Assembly: GCF_030253575.1 (NCBI RefSeq)
Contig: NC_080569.1
Span: 5,023,501-5,087,500 of the forward strand
Length of the DNA: 64,000 nt
Direction: 5' to 3'
DNA from: Rhododendron vialii
Lineage: Eukaryota; Streptophyta; Magnoliopsida; Ericales; Ericaceae
Part shown: positions 1 to 11,092 of the stretch, piece after piece
Numbering within the stretch: the stretch's first letter is position 1
Layout: each line of letters starts with the position of its first letter
Notes under the pieces: model-generated
The model's database searches: none
Told to the model about the DNA's origin: nothing
Seen by the model: only the letters and a program-made list of their open reading frames with translations
Position numbers and translations under genes: made by a program

Positions 1-1778
1 AATTGGTTCATAAGATCCGTTCTTTTCATTCTTTAACAAAATATATATTAAAACCTTGCACCAATCGATGTCCGGTTATTTGGAGTTTCTGAATCTCACT
101 TTTGGATTTCAAAATCTAGTTCCTGTCTATATATATTTGAAGTTATGTTTGAAGTAGCTGCGGAAACACGAAAAAAGAAGTGCCACCAAACACACCCTGC
201 TAAGATCGGTTCAGTTCGATCGGGGATTTCAGGTATATATGACAGACCGAAGCGATCGATTCGGTCAAGAAATGATGGAAACCGACTCCGGTCAAAATAT
301 TCAGTGGCCCGAAATCGGTTCAGAGTGGTGGTGGTTTTTTCGGGTTGAGCTTCAAGATGTCTAAAGTATCAAAGTATACTACTCCTAAAATATCAAACCT
401 TAGTTTAGTTCGGGAGTGTTTTCACGTAATCTAAGAATGAACCGAAAATTAAAATTTTTACTCCTCAAAAACCATTAACCGACCGGGACCAAACCTAGAC
501 CGACCGAATCCTGAACTTTACGGTTGGTTCAGTTTTCTCAGTAATATTTCCACCAATCATGCTAGGACCACCGTACGGGTGGCCACCGCACGCCACGTGA
601 GGCACACTCCGAATCCCACAAAAATACAAAAAAATATTCGTAGTCCAAGACTTTCTGTATTTTCACCATCTACTAGTGCTGCAAATGTCGTAAGCATGAT
701 TGTAGACTTGTAGTTTCTCTCTTGTGATAAATAAATATAAAGCGTCAAAGTGTGTTACATTGCTTTTTCTTGAGAAATACTTGGAATCTTTTGAGTAACG
801 AACACTTTCTTGATTTTCTTCTTCTTTAGTGGGGAGGCTAGGCTAGGTACCCTTTAATTGCGCCATGTTAATTAGTATGTGAAACACTTTAACTTAACTT
901 TGTTACCCAACAAAACATAATTAATTACTCTTTGTGTTAGGTTAATTTTGGCTGTATTTGACTTAACAAATCCTTCTACGAAAGTTAAGGAAATCAATGC
1001 CTTTCTTTTCAGTTCAGATGCTTGTGATCGAGTCCATTGTAGTTTTAGTCTCATATCCCTGACCAAAAGGAACACGATCACATTCAAGAAATTGCTTTCT
1101 TTTGCTTTTTTTTTTCTTCCCTCACCAACCACCATTCCACTAATGACTTCCATTCTACAATAAAAAATCAGAACTTGAGCGAAGGGTAGGACCTTGAATT
1201 TCCTTCAAGGTTTCAGGTTCGAATCTCAAAGCACTAACCCACTAGGCTTATTTTCATTCCTCGCCCACTTGGGATTACAACTCGAGGGTTTAGATCCGAT
1301 AATTTTCTTACATAATACGAATAAAATTGAGAACCTAGCTCTCATCCAAGCCATGAGGAAATTTTCATTCAATTGGAGTATATATATTGAAAAGTTTCAG
1401 TTTTGGACAAAGGCACTCCATGTGCCCGAGGTAAAGCTTAGAATGAAGCTGTGGACAAAGTCTGATCATAAAGGTAAAGAGAAAAAGGAAAAAGAAGAAG
1501 ACAGCACGCCTCTTTATTTGTTGGAGCACGCACTAGAGAGACAAAGAAAAGAAATGTCAGTTAGTAGCAGGTAAGTGATGATCAGTATGGTGGATGGTGT
1601 TAGACGTACGTGGGTCAAGGTTTGAACCCTGGATCGGATTTGGTCAGCCAGTAGTCTTCAAGCGCCAATTAGTGGGTACTCTCGGAGTATCACGTGACAT
1701 TGTCGGGTGATACTTTCTATAAATAAAAGATCGCCGTCACATAATATGTATGATTCCTTATCTCTCAACCACCAAACA
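1..1778. other. Spacer without recognisable gene
   Basis: No reading frame here has a recognisable product or splice-linked exons. About 180-560 is rich in repeated ACCGACC/GATCGGTT-type strings, the same kind of sequence seen at 11160-11290 and 30800-31090, and probably belongs to degenerate non-autonomous transposons. Short strings near 1210 and 1625 resemble a tRNA B box (GGTTCGAATC, GGTTTGAACCC), as in tRNA-derived SINEs, but no A box, tail or target duplication is clear. Confidence 0.4.
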
Positions 1779-2657
1779 AAAGTGAATGATGGCCTGGTTA
1801 GTTCTGGAGGTGGCGTCCAGTGGTGTGGGTGGTGGCTGTCTGTTTGCTGGTGGTTGCGGCGGGTGGGCAGTGTAGAATTGAAATTGTATAGAAGATTAGG
1901 GTTAGTCTTCTTTTTTTTTTTCTCGGCAAACGAAACAATTTATAAAACTCGAATGGGGTACATCGAGGAAAAAACAAAATTTACAACCACATCCAACCGA
2001 CAGTTGGATGTCAACCTAAAAACTATGTTACAATTTTAATTTTCGGATACCATCTAAGAAGAACTTGAACTCCTCAATGGTGTAGACCTTGATGTCAAAC
2101 TTCGCCTTCATTCACATTGCAACTCTAGTTTTGACTAGATCCCCCACCTTCCAAGCTTGTTTCGAAAAGTTATTGAAGATATTGTCATTCCTTACCAACC
2201 ATAGAGACCATAGTGTTGCATAGAAACAAGCTTCCCATACATGTTTTTCCAGGTTGTAAAATCCATTATTAAACCACCAGTTAGCTAAATCGGGTACCGA
2301 TCTTGGACAAACCCAGTTGATATTCCACCAATCTAAAATTATCGACCATACACTCCACAAGAAGTGACAATGGAGAAACAAGTGCTGAAGGATTTCAAGG
2401 CTCAAAGAGCATAGGGGGCACAAAGCTAATTGAATCTCATTGATCAGGTTTCTACTAAGAAGGATTTTGTGATGGTATTGTTTGATCTGGGCATTTTAGG
2501 TCCACAGATGTTTTGGGTTTCGTCCCTTAAGGTGTGTATGGGTTTTGCTCCCATTTGGGAGCATTTTTCAACTTTTGGTTAGAATTTTCTTCCTATTTCT
2601 TTCTTAATAAAATGTTACTTCTTTTGATAAAAAAAAAAAAAAACTAAAGTGAACGAT
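1779..2657 (+). mobile_element. 5'-truncated L1-type LINE 3' end with target duplication
   Basis: This is a plus-strand LINE remnant. It begins in a G-rich GGTGG-repeat stretch (about 1800-1870) and ends with an AATAAA-containing tail, CTTTTGAT, and an A-run of about 15 at 2629-2643. It is flanked by AAAGTGAATGAT (1779-1790) and AAAGTGAACGAT (2646-2657), a 12-bp target duplication with one mismatch. The same G-rich-to-tail layout is seen in the LINE end at 33071-33494. A second LINE lies inside it in the opposite orientation (1909-2440). No intact ORF remains; this is an old 3' fragment. Confidence 0.7.
1909..2440 (-). mobile_element. Minus-strand LINE ORF2 C-terminal fragment (zinc-binding RVT)
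   Basis: On the minus strand 2423-2112 stays open for about 100 residues. It shows the Cys-rich zinc-binding region found at the C-terminus of plant LINE reverse transcriptases: CPLC, then HLFLHC, then W-rich stretches. The 3' poly(A) appears as a T-run at about 1910-1922 on the plus strand, preceded in element sense by TTGCCGAG. The fragment is 5'-truncated near 2440 and sits inside another LINE. It lacks the reverse transcriptase and endonuclease core, so it cannot be autonomous. Confidence 0.75.
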
Positions 2658-2751
2658 AATGTTCATGTCGTAAATGATTTATTGGGGTACCCCAGGTGGG
2701 TACACTGGGAAAGCCAACCACCACGGCTCACCCTCAGCTCATAAGAGACTC

Positions 2752-2759
2752 TATAAAAG
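2752..2759 (+). promoter_or_regulatory. TATA box of the plantacyanin gene
   Basis: TATAAAAG lies about 72 bp upstream of the start codon at 2831, leaving room for a leader of roughly 40-50 nt. It is the only good TATA match at a sensible distance. The assignment is inferred from motif and spacing. Confidence 0.6.
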
Positions 2760-2830
2760 CAACCACCACCTCATTCCATGTATACCCTGTCAACTACTTA
2801 GCTAGCTGCTTCTTTTAACACCTTTGTATC

Positions 2831-3309
2831 ATGGCATTGAAGTCTTATCACCAGGGAAGATGCAGTGCAGTGGCTTTAGCCGCTGCTCTCCTTGTATCCC
2901 TGATCTTGGTCGAAACAGTTCACGCTGCTACTTACACCGTCGGTGACTCTTCCGGTTGGGATTTTAGCATGGGAAACTGGGTGAAGGGGAAGAAATTCAA
3001 AGCAGGGGATGTACTTGGTAAGATAACAAGCACTTCCATTATCTATTGTCCCATTTCTGTATTATATAAATATGGTTTCCATTTTGATTTTATGTTTGTT
3101 TTCGTGTAGTTTTCAACTATGATCCCTCTGTTCACAACGTGGCGGTGGTTGATGCAAAAGGGTACAAGAGCTGCACAGCAACTTCAACCTCCACAGCTTA
3201 CAACAGTGGGAAAGACAAGGTCAAGTTGTCCAAAGGCCGCCAGTTCTTCATCTGCACCATTCCGGGCCATTGCGACGGCGGCTTGAAGATTGCAGTCAAT
3301 GCTTCCTAG
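2831..3309 (+). CDS. Plantacyanin (basic blue protein), phytocyanin family
   Basis: Two exons, 2831-3017 and 3110-3309, with a GT..AG intron between them, give 128 residues, close to the usual 120-130. Residues 1-32 form a secretory signal peptide (Leu/Ala/Val core, VHA/A cleavage). The plastocyanin-like domain follows (YTVGDSSGWDF). Visible copper-site residues are His71, Cys111 and His116; Cys117 and the Cys in KSC would form the conserved disulphide. The axial position, Met in cucumber basic protein (GMKIAVNA), is Leu121 here (GLKIAVNA). The domain ends at once, with no hydrophobic GPI tail, which fits plantacyanin rather than uclacyanin or stellacyanin. The protein should be a small apoplastic blue copper protein; plantacyanins are linked to cell-wall and pollen-tube guidance roles. 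A TATA box lies just upstream. Confidence 0.93.
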
Positions 3310-3585
3310 ATACCAAAACTCTCTCTCTATCTCTCTCTCATCCTTGATCTGCATGATTTGTACTGCTTTGGTTATCTTGTGTTCTGTACTCTCTATGTCG
3401 ATGTTGGAATAAGCAATGATCGATGCCGGTGATGAGAGGGAAATTGTTGTTTTAGTGTGCAGTGACGTTTATTTGCCCTTAGGCACAACATAGATAACAG
3501 AGAACTCTCTCTTCTAGTTAACAAAAACCGTTGCCTTAGGAAGGACGTTGTATGCATGTTCGTGTGTGCTTGCGCGCGTACAAGC

Positions 3586-4491
3586 AGCAGTGGCGGACTC
3601 AGGATTTACTTAGAATGGGGGCATGATTATGTAAAAAAATAAATAAAAATCTGTCAATGAGTAAAAAACAAGTAATTGAATGAAAGATTAATTTTTCCAT
3701 ACTATCAAAAGATACATCAGTAGCCCTAATCGATTACAAAAAAAGAATGAATACAAAGTCCAACTTTTTATGTAGTCACAATTCAACAATTAAGATAAAC
3801 AATTATATTCGATATAGTTTATAAATTTCCTTTTTTTTTTTGGGTAGGTTCTAAATCAAAACTATATTCATGTAAAACTGTTGAGTTCAAATGTTCAATA
3901 CAGTAGCAGCAGAAGGAAAAAAATCTCTGGGTGAGTGGGGGTTGTGGGGCACGTCAGTGGCGACTCCAGGAATTTATAAGTACAGGTTTATTTACAAATT
4001 AAAATTAAAATTAAAAATTAAGGTGTTTCCTTTTAGTTGAAGAGTGGAAGTTCAAATTGATATGAATTTTCCAAGCACAATTATTTAACACGACTACTAA
4101 AATGATGAATTTTGCATTGTGACTATCTTCTTTTCAAGAATGTGCCCATATTTTTTGAACCGAAAGAAAAAGAACGCTAGAAAATTCTTATTTTATAGGT
4201 ACTCTGCATCAACTGAACCGGGAGAGCCGACTGAATTAGTGGCTAGACCGAGTACACTTAATCAATGGATGACTCAAATTTAGTAATGGGATAAAGTATT
4301 GGGTGTTTTGCACCTCATGATGGGTTCAATGCAATATTTTGGTGGGGTTCATTTTTCATCCAAGCCAAAATTGTACACAATAGTAAGAGATTACTTTTCC
4401 TCCATGGGGTCAGGCAACCCCACAACTTTGAATGTGGTGTTGCTACTGGGGCACGTGACCCCATGTGCCTTCACTTGGGTCCGCCCCTACA
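3586..4491. mobile_element. Non-autonomous hAT-like element with CAGTGGCGGAC ends
   Basis: The left end reads CAGTGGCGGACTCAGG and the right end, inverted, reads GTAGGGGCGGACCCAAG. Both are flanked by TACAAGC (3579-3585 and 4492-4498); one more base on the left side of each copy mismatches, so an 8-bp hAT duplication with one mismatch is possible. A second CAGTGGCGACTCCAGG start lies inside at about 3954, so the unit may be one copy inserted in another or a composite. No transposase-like frame is visible. A partial relative begins near 7325 (GGTGGACGTAGGAATT). Confidence 0.55.
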
Positions 4492-4499
4492 TACAAGCC

Positions 4500-5276
4500 A
4501 TTGGCTAAGAGTTCAAGTGCTCCAAGGTTACAACTATTTCACAAGGAAATTGGGCAAAAGTTACTCCAATACTAATGGAAGGATAGAACTCAAGAACAAG
4601 ATAAATCACTTGTTGATTTGGTGAGAGGCAAATATGTTCATAGGAAAATGGAACTTGCAGCCTTTTCTTGCTTCACAATCGCCTTACCTGAGGCAATATG
4701 TAAAACAAAAAAATGAGTAAGAAACAAAACAAAACAGGCCCATGCCAGTCATACCAGATTAATTACATGTTGATCCTTATGTTGCTGGAGTGAAATGAGC
4801 GAGAACTTGTGATTAGAATCATGAACTTGAGGTCATGATCGACGGCCAGAATTACTGGAATCTAAGCGAGAAATGAGTGTCACAGCTTTGGCTAATTGCT
4901 TTCTCTCTATCTTAATTTCCTTTTCTTTCTTCTCTCTTTTGAAACAGTGGTATTTGGGACACAAAGGACTCACCAAACATAGGCCAACTTAAATTGCCAT
5001 ATATGTTTTTGCCCTAACTTGACCTTAAATTGCCAAATCTGTGACGAAATTGCACGAAAACAGAGGTATATACACTTTTTGGTACAAGTGGTGTGATCAG
5101 CAATTTTGCATACAATCTCTTGGGATGCAGAAATGGTGGAGGAAAAAGAAAGTCATGTTTATTTTAGTTGAGATTATAAGTTGTGACTTGCAATTTTCAT
5201 TTTGTCCCCATGCAAACAACATAAAAGACAAAGAGAGTAAATTCTATCCGTCATAGGTGGAAACGGCCCTACAAGA
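4500..5276. other. Spacer, nothing recognised
   Basis: AT-rich sequence with short frames only. I see no exon-like pair, RNA gene or clear repeat. Confidence 0.4.
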
Positions 5277-5288
5277 CTTTTTTTTTTT

Positions 5289-5554
5289 TATAATCTGAGT
5301 CATTCATCTTGTGGAGCATGTAGAGTAGTATATTCATGAAAAAAATCAGCTTGATTGGATATCGATAGGTATATAAAAACTTCAATTTTGGTTTACAGAA
5401 TGGACGGTCATAGATTTTGAAGTTAAACTGTTTATGAGTGTCTATTTCCTAAATTGAAATTCGATTGTTAATATACCTATTGATGTCCGACCAAGCTCAT
5501 TTTTTAGTGGATATTCTATTATGCGAGCTCTACAAGATGAACGATTCAGATTAT
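5289..5554. mobile_element. Foldback-type MITE
   Basis: The two ends are inverted copies. TATAATCTGAGTCATTCATC at 5289-5308 matches the complement of GATGAACGATTCAGATTATA at about 5536-5555 with few mismatches. Complementarity continues inward through the GTGGAGC/GAGCTC and AATCAGCTTG/CAAGCTCATT stretches, so the arms cover most of the 266 bp. A clean target duplication was not found. No coding capacity. Confidence 0.6.
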
Positions 5555-5709
5555 AACAAAAAATGCTTGGCGGAGCCCGTAATGGGCTTTGGTTTTGCAC
5601 CACAAAATAGAAAGCACTAAACAGTTAATCAATCAATTAGCTCTAAAGGGATAATGTAATCTCACCGTATGGGATTTTATATCCCCTACAACATCGAGAT
5701 ATAAGCTAT

Positions 5710-5713
<4 letters not shown>

Positions 5714-5784
<71 letters not shown>
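5714..5784. repeat. (AT)n-(AC)n microsatellite
   Basis: An uninterrupted AT dinucleotide run of about 55 bp passes directly into about eight AC units. It is a compound microsatellite and likely length-variable. Confidence 0.95.
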
Positions 5785-6177
5785 ATCCACTCCAAAATGA
5801 CGACAACAAATGTGGACTTTGGGATTCTCAGCAATGTATCTTTAATTTCACTGTCAATTCCCTCAAACGAACAAGTCCTTAACGCCCCCTTTGATGGGCA
5901 GAGAAGGGAGGTAAGAGAGTAATTATTCAGTGCCACATGGTGGCTTATGTCCCTTCTCCACATGTTGTAATGGGATATAACACACTTTGCGTAAGGTCCA
6001 CACAACTTCGGATAAGCTAATTCGGGTCCATATATGTTAGGTGTTAGTTCCCTCCTTTGCACCCGACTACTTATCTCAAAACTTTATCCGGCCACCCCAA
6101 ATAAGTCGCATAATTATTTAGGAGATTTTACATACTTAAAAAATAAGAACCTTAACGGTAGCTAAGAGAGAGAGTGA

Positions 6178-6191
6178 GGGGGGGGGGGGGG
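6178..6191 (+). repeat. G14 homopolymer
   Basis: A run of 14 G after a short GA stretch, in non-coding sequence upstream of the kinase gene. Confidence 0.9.
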
Positions 6192-7093
6192 AACCGTCAA
6201 GTATCAACAGAGATTCTGTTTGTTCAAGCTATGGTCCACAACGGTGTCAACGGCATTACAACCGAAACCATTCCAATGCCCGCCAAATTCGTTCCCACGT
6301 TTCTCTCCCCTGCATATATCCCTTAAAAATCTCCTTCTCCCTCCAGTTTCTACGGAAAATCTTAAGGGAAGTGACCCCTTTTTCTTCCTCTCTTCCCTCA
6401 AAATGTCTTCTTTTTGAATGATCATAATGTCTCGAGCCCTCCATTATATTAGATTTTGTTTGGTTTGGGTTGATCTTAAGGGTCTTTAACATATACCCAT
6501 TACTCAGCGTTTCTTGTGTTTTCCGGAGGTCTGCCTTATAAGGCAAATTTGACTACCCATTTTCTTAGGGTTCTTGACTTCTTATATTCCATGGCAGTTT
6601 CAACACATGGGTTTTGATGGGTTTTCCATCTTATTTCTTGATTTACTTATCAAACCTTGTATAGCATAATAACCCAGATTGTTTTACTCTTTATAGTTTT
6701 TTCGTAGATTAGAACTTTACCTGGATTGATGTTTGTTAACGTTCCATCCTCAATTGAAGTTTTTGTAGCTTTCTCTTTTGGTCATTTTGGTGATCGGCAT
6801 TTGAGAGTTGAATCCAATTGAAATTCCTAGCTTTTTCTTTGGGCCAGTTCATAGCTTTTTCAATCCCAATTGGAAATTTTATAGCTTTCTCTTTTGATCA
6901 TTTGGCTGTTCTAATACTACTTCTTGTGTCTTTAAGGCTTTCCATAATATTCATACGTAGAGGGACTCGTATATTTTCGTTTGAAAAATCTATGGAATCA
7001 TTCGGAAAGTATTCTCATCATTGTTTTTGGATGTAAGGGATTCCGAGATTTAGACAAATTGATTTGGCCATTTGGAATAAATAGGCTAGAGAT
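6192..7093. other. Upstream region / probable 5' leader of the kinase gene
   Basis: T-rich, with a repeated AGCTTTTTCTTTTG-like motif (about 6820-6900). It contains no supported exon. It is likely promoter and 5' UTR of the gene starting at 7094, perhaps with a leader intron; I cannot place the transcription start. Confidence 0.35.
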
Positions 7094-10000
7094 ATGAGTT
7101 GTTTTTCGTGCTTTTCATCGAAATCAAGTAGGCGGAAGAGGGGACCTGTGCCTGCCGCTGCTTCTCATTATCAAGAAGCTCCTGTGCATGCACGGCCTGG
7201 TAAGTAAATTAGCTTTTCTACCATCGAAGCATATCGAAGGCATTGGAAATTTCATTGATTTATGTTTTACAATTGATGAACACATATGTGTGCCTATAAA
7301 GTATAACCTATAGCAATATTGCAGGCAAGGGTGGACGTAGGAATTCGACTTTAGGGGGCAAATGTATGCGCAATAAATTTTCGGTAATGAACATATAAAA
7401 CTTTGTGTGAGACAAACCTATTGATCCGTCATTGGTGAAAAATCTCAATAATTGAACAAAAGTTTCTTATGAAATTTTCGTTCTTGGTTCTAATCTTGCT
7501 ACGATCATAGAGGAAGCAGTTTACTCAAATTTGCATCGATGTTGAAGTAATTTAGCTTCTTGCTATGCATAGGAAAGTAAAAACTCCTAGAATTGTGTTT
7601 TTGGATAGTCGCAAGAAAGTCACGTTCTTTATTTGGCGTTTACTACTATATCGTCGAGGGTGTGTCAAATGATGCACAAAGGTAACATTCTTTCGGGGTT
7701 TCTTCTCTTGAACCTAAGAAAGTCCTCTTTGGGGGGGGGGGGGGGGGGGGGGGGTTTTGGCTTGCTAGTAGCAACTAGCTATAAGAAGTTTACAATGATC
7801 AATTGTGATTCCTTTTCCTATTTTACTGGTAAATGAGGAATAGAAAGTGTTGTATTGGGGTAAGATACTCATGGCAACAAAATTCTCCTGTGCAGAGAAT
7901 CCTGGAAGGGTCTCCGCCGAAGCTACAAACAAAAAGGATGAAAGTAAAGAAGCTTCCAACAATATTGCGGCACAAACCTTCACCTTCCGTGAACTGGCCT
8001 CAGCAACAAAGAATTTCCGCCAAGAATGCCTGATAGGTGAAGGCGGATTTGGACGAGTTTATAAGGGCCAACTTGAAAAAACTGGCCAGGTAACAAAGGA
8101 CAGCAGATCGCGGCATGTATTAGCACCCATATACGTGTTCCGTCATTTATTTGGAATTACAGTAATTTTGGTCAATTAATTCAGATTGTAGCTGTGAAGC
8201 AACTTGACCGGAATGGATTTCAAGGAAACAGAGAGTTTCTAGTAGAGGTTTTGATGCTGAGCCTTCTGCACCATCAGAATCTGGTGAATCTTATTGGATA
8301 CTGTGCTGATGGAGATCAGAGGCTTCTGGTTTATGAGTACATGCCATTGGGATCTTTGGAAGATCATCTACTTGGTATTTTCTGTCTTTGTGTCATTTCT
8401 TTCTCATACTAAGATTTTATAATGCATTTCGGAACCATGTTTTTTTTAATCAGAAACAAAAAGGACAGTACATCCAGTCAAATACTTGATTTCCCAGTTT
8501 AATCAAGTCCATAAGATGTCCATATACCAAAATTGATCCTTTATTTAGTGCAGTTTTGCAATACCTTTTATTAGTAGCTGTATTCCAAATATTATGCTAT
8601 TGTGAACTTATTGTGCATGTTTTTTGGTTTTTCAGATCTTTCATCAGGTCAAAGACCACTAGATTGGTTCACAAGGATTAAAATAGGTCTGGGTGCAGCA
8701 AAGGGTTTGGAATATTTGCATGATAAGGCTAACCCGCCTGTCATATATCGAGATCTCAAATCATCCAACATCTTGCTGGACAGGGAGTTCAATGCAAAGC
8801 TCTCTGATTTTGGGCTAGCAAAACTCGGTCCTGTCGGAGATAAGACACATGTATCTTCGAGGGTCATGGGAACATATGGGTATTGTGCCCCAGAGTATCA
8901 AAGAACAGGTCAACTAACTGTGAAGTCGGATGTATACAGCTTTGGCGTTGTTTTGTTGGAGCTGATTACCGGAAGGAGAGCAATTGACACCACAAGGCAG
9001 ACTGGGGAGCAAAACTTAGTTTCTTGGGTAAGTACTTTCCCACTCTCCTGTAAAACTAATCTAAGATTCGGAGCATTTAAGTTAGTTGAATCACTTGACA
9101 AAAGCCTCAGGACATATGAACTGCATGAAGCAGGATGGTTTTAGCGCATGACGCTGTGGTACTAAGTATGCATGTCAATAATTGAGTGCCACATAGCAAA
9201 TCGGGTGAAGAATATCCCTCATATAGAATTAAGTGGTCATTTTGTCCTGTTAGTATTTTTCTCGTTAGAAGATTTTCTATTAGGAAATTAGTATGCAAAT
9301 ACTTTCCGGGGGTTTCTGATTATGGAATTATTATGCGAATACTTTTGGGGGGGGATTCTACATTCTGGATAATTAGATGCTACATCGATCAGAAGGAATT
9401 TGTACAAGATAGTCCTAATGGCGTATCATTTATTTATTCTCGTCTTTAGAAAAGCAGGCCACATCCAACGCCCATGTGTCGAAATTTGTTTTTTTTGCTA
9501 GCATAAAACAATCGTCAAGAGAGGCATATCCGGAATAAGAACTCACCCAAAGGAAAAACAAAAGGTTTCACAAATGCCCCAATGGTACCGGTAAATTGTG
9601 CATCGAAATGTCAATGTATTCCGTAGTATCCAGATACAATTCAGGAGGTGACTTTTTGTTGTTTTGGGGAATCCATAATTTGTACCTTTTGTTTATTTTG
9701 TTCGACTTGAGCTTCAGTAACCTTTCTAGAATCTTGTCAAAAATTAGAAACGAAAGTGAATAAAAAGTTTGAATCACTCTTACCTATTAAGTTAATCCGC
9801 AACCACTTGTTTCCGCTCCTTCTTTTTGTGTTTTCCTTTTGCTGTCTATTCCCTCATTTATCAGTTTCATCCTGTCATCATTTTGAGTTCTGGTTTTCTG
9901 GCTTGTGTTCCGAGCAGGCAGAACCGGTATTCAAAGAACCAACAAGGTATTCAGAACTAGCTGATCCGCTTCTCCGAGGGAACTTCCCTCCCAAAAGCTT

Positions 10001-10304
10001 GAACCAAACTGTTGCAGTTGCTGCCATGTGTCTCCGCGATGATGCCTCTGTCCGTCCTTTGATGACCGATGTGGTCACTGCTCTTAGTTACCTTGGGCAG
10101 GGACCGGATGCAGGGACCGTTTCACCACTGTCAGCCCCTTCTTCTCCGTTTGATGATAGGTCGGCTGAAAATGGAAACGAGAACAATCCCGATGAAGTCA
10201 GTGCAAGGGAGCGCCAGCGAGCAGTCGCTGAAGCCATAGAATGGGGTTCAAATTCGAGGCGGGACCAAATGAGTGCACTGGCTGCAACTGGTTCTTCTGA
10301 GTAG
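7094..10304 (+). CDS. PBL-type receptor-like cytoplasmic kinase (RLCK class VII)
   Basis: Five exons join in phase: 7094-7199, 7896-8089, 8185-8374, 8636-9027 and 9918-10304, giving 422 residues. The N-terminus MSCFSCFSS has Cys3 and Cys6 for S-acylation but no Gly2, so membrane attachment by palmitoylation rather than myristoylation is likely. A basic SSRRKRG patch follows. The kinase domain shows [11 protein letters not shown] (P-loop, about 86-96), VAVKQ (Lys105), YRDLKSSN (catalytic loop near 203), DFG (near 221), the activation segment ending [10 protein letters not shown], and [17 protein letters not shown]. All catalytic residues are present, so it should be active. RLCK-VII kinases relay signals from pattern-recognition and brassinosteroid receptors at the plasma membrane. 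The acidic Ser-rich tail (about 360-422) is typical. Closest remembered relative: Arabidopsis At3g07070. Confidence 0.93.
7731..7754 (+). repeat. G24 homopolymer in kinase intron 1
   Basis: A run of 24 consecutive G lies about 140 bp before exon 2. A run this long is unusual in plant introns and may be length-variable or partly an assembly artefact. Confidence 0.9.
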
Positions 10305-11092
10305 TGAACTTATCTATTTGTTTCTTTGCATTCGCCATGCAAAGTTTCACATTCAGATTTATAGAATTATTCCGGGAAAAATAAATTTTAAGTGAATTGC
10401 TTTAAATGACTGAAGACTACTTTTAAAATCAAAGATGCTACATGCAAAATATCAAACACAACCAATCTTTATCCGTCTATTGTTGTAATAAATGGTCAAG
10501 ATTCGTTCAAACTTTTCCGTGAAAAAGTTAAACTTTTCCTTTGAAGAGTTTTTTTAAAATCTAGAGCGTCCAAACACATCTGAACGGTCAGAATTAATTA
10601 CACAACACACACAACGGTTATGTGAGTATCATTTGCGTTTTAAAATATCGAATTTCACTTATAGTCTCTTTTAGAACCTTGTATATAACGAGCATTTGGC
10701 CAGCAGCAATGGGTAGAGATATTTACCTCCGTTCTCACGTATCATCGATCTTTCCCAGAGCGGATCAACAAAAAAAAAAACTAGCAAAATTCTTTAAAAC
10801 CATTCTATTTTGGGGGATAAATAACAGCTAAAGAAGGCTAAAAATAAAATAAACTAGCTAAAAAACCTACATTTAAACCGTACTACTACTAATGGAGCTA
10901 GAGTCTAAGATAATAGATTGTTGGAAAGCTTGTACAACAAATTGAAAGATGCAGAAGAACACTTCCATACCCCGAAATTTCGCACGAAGGCGATGAAATT
11001 ATAATAAGGAAGAGAAAAAGACAGTAAAATTTACTACTAGCATTCTGTGGCTGAATACTGATAGGTTAGAGCAAGATTACAAGAAAAATTAG
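10305..11092. other. Spacer 3' of kinase gene
   Basis: The first part is presumably the kinase 3' UTR. The stretch 10500-10615 (AAAAAGTTAAACTTTTCC, TTTTTTTAAAATCTAGAGCG) resembles part of the repeat at 11745-11895, suggesting a shared MITE family. Nothing else was recognised. Confidence 0.35.

Noticed and set aside
5714-6062. Minus-strand frame running through the AT/AC microsatellite
   Set aside because: Its C-terminal part is only translated microsatellite, and the rest resembles nothing known.
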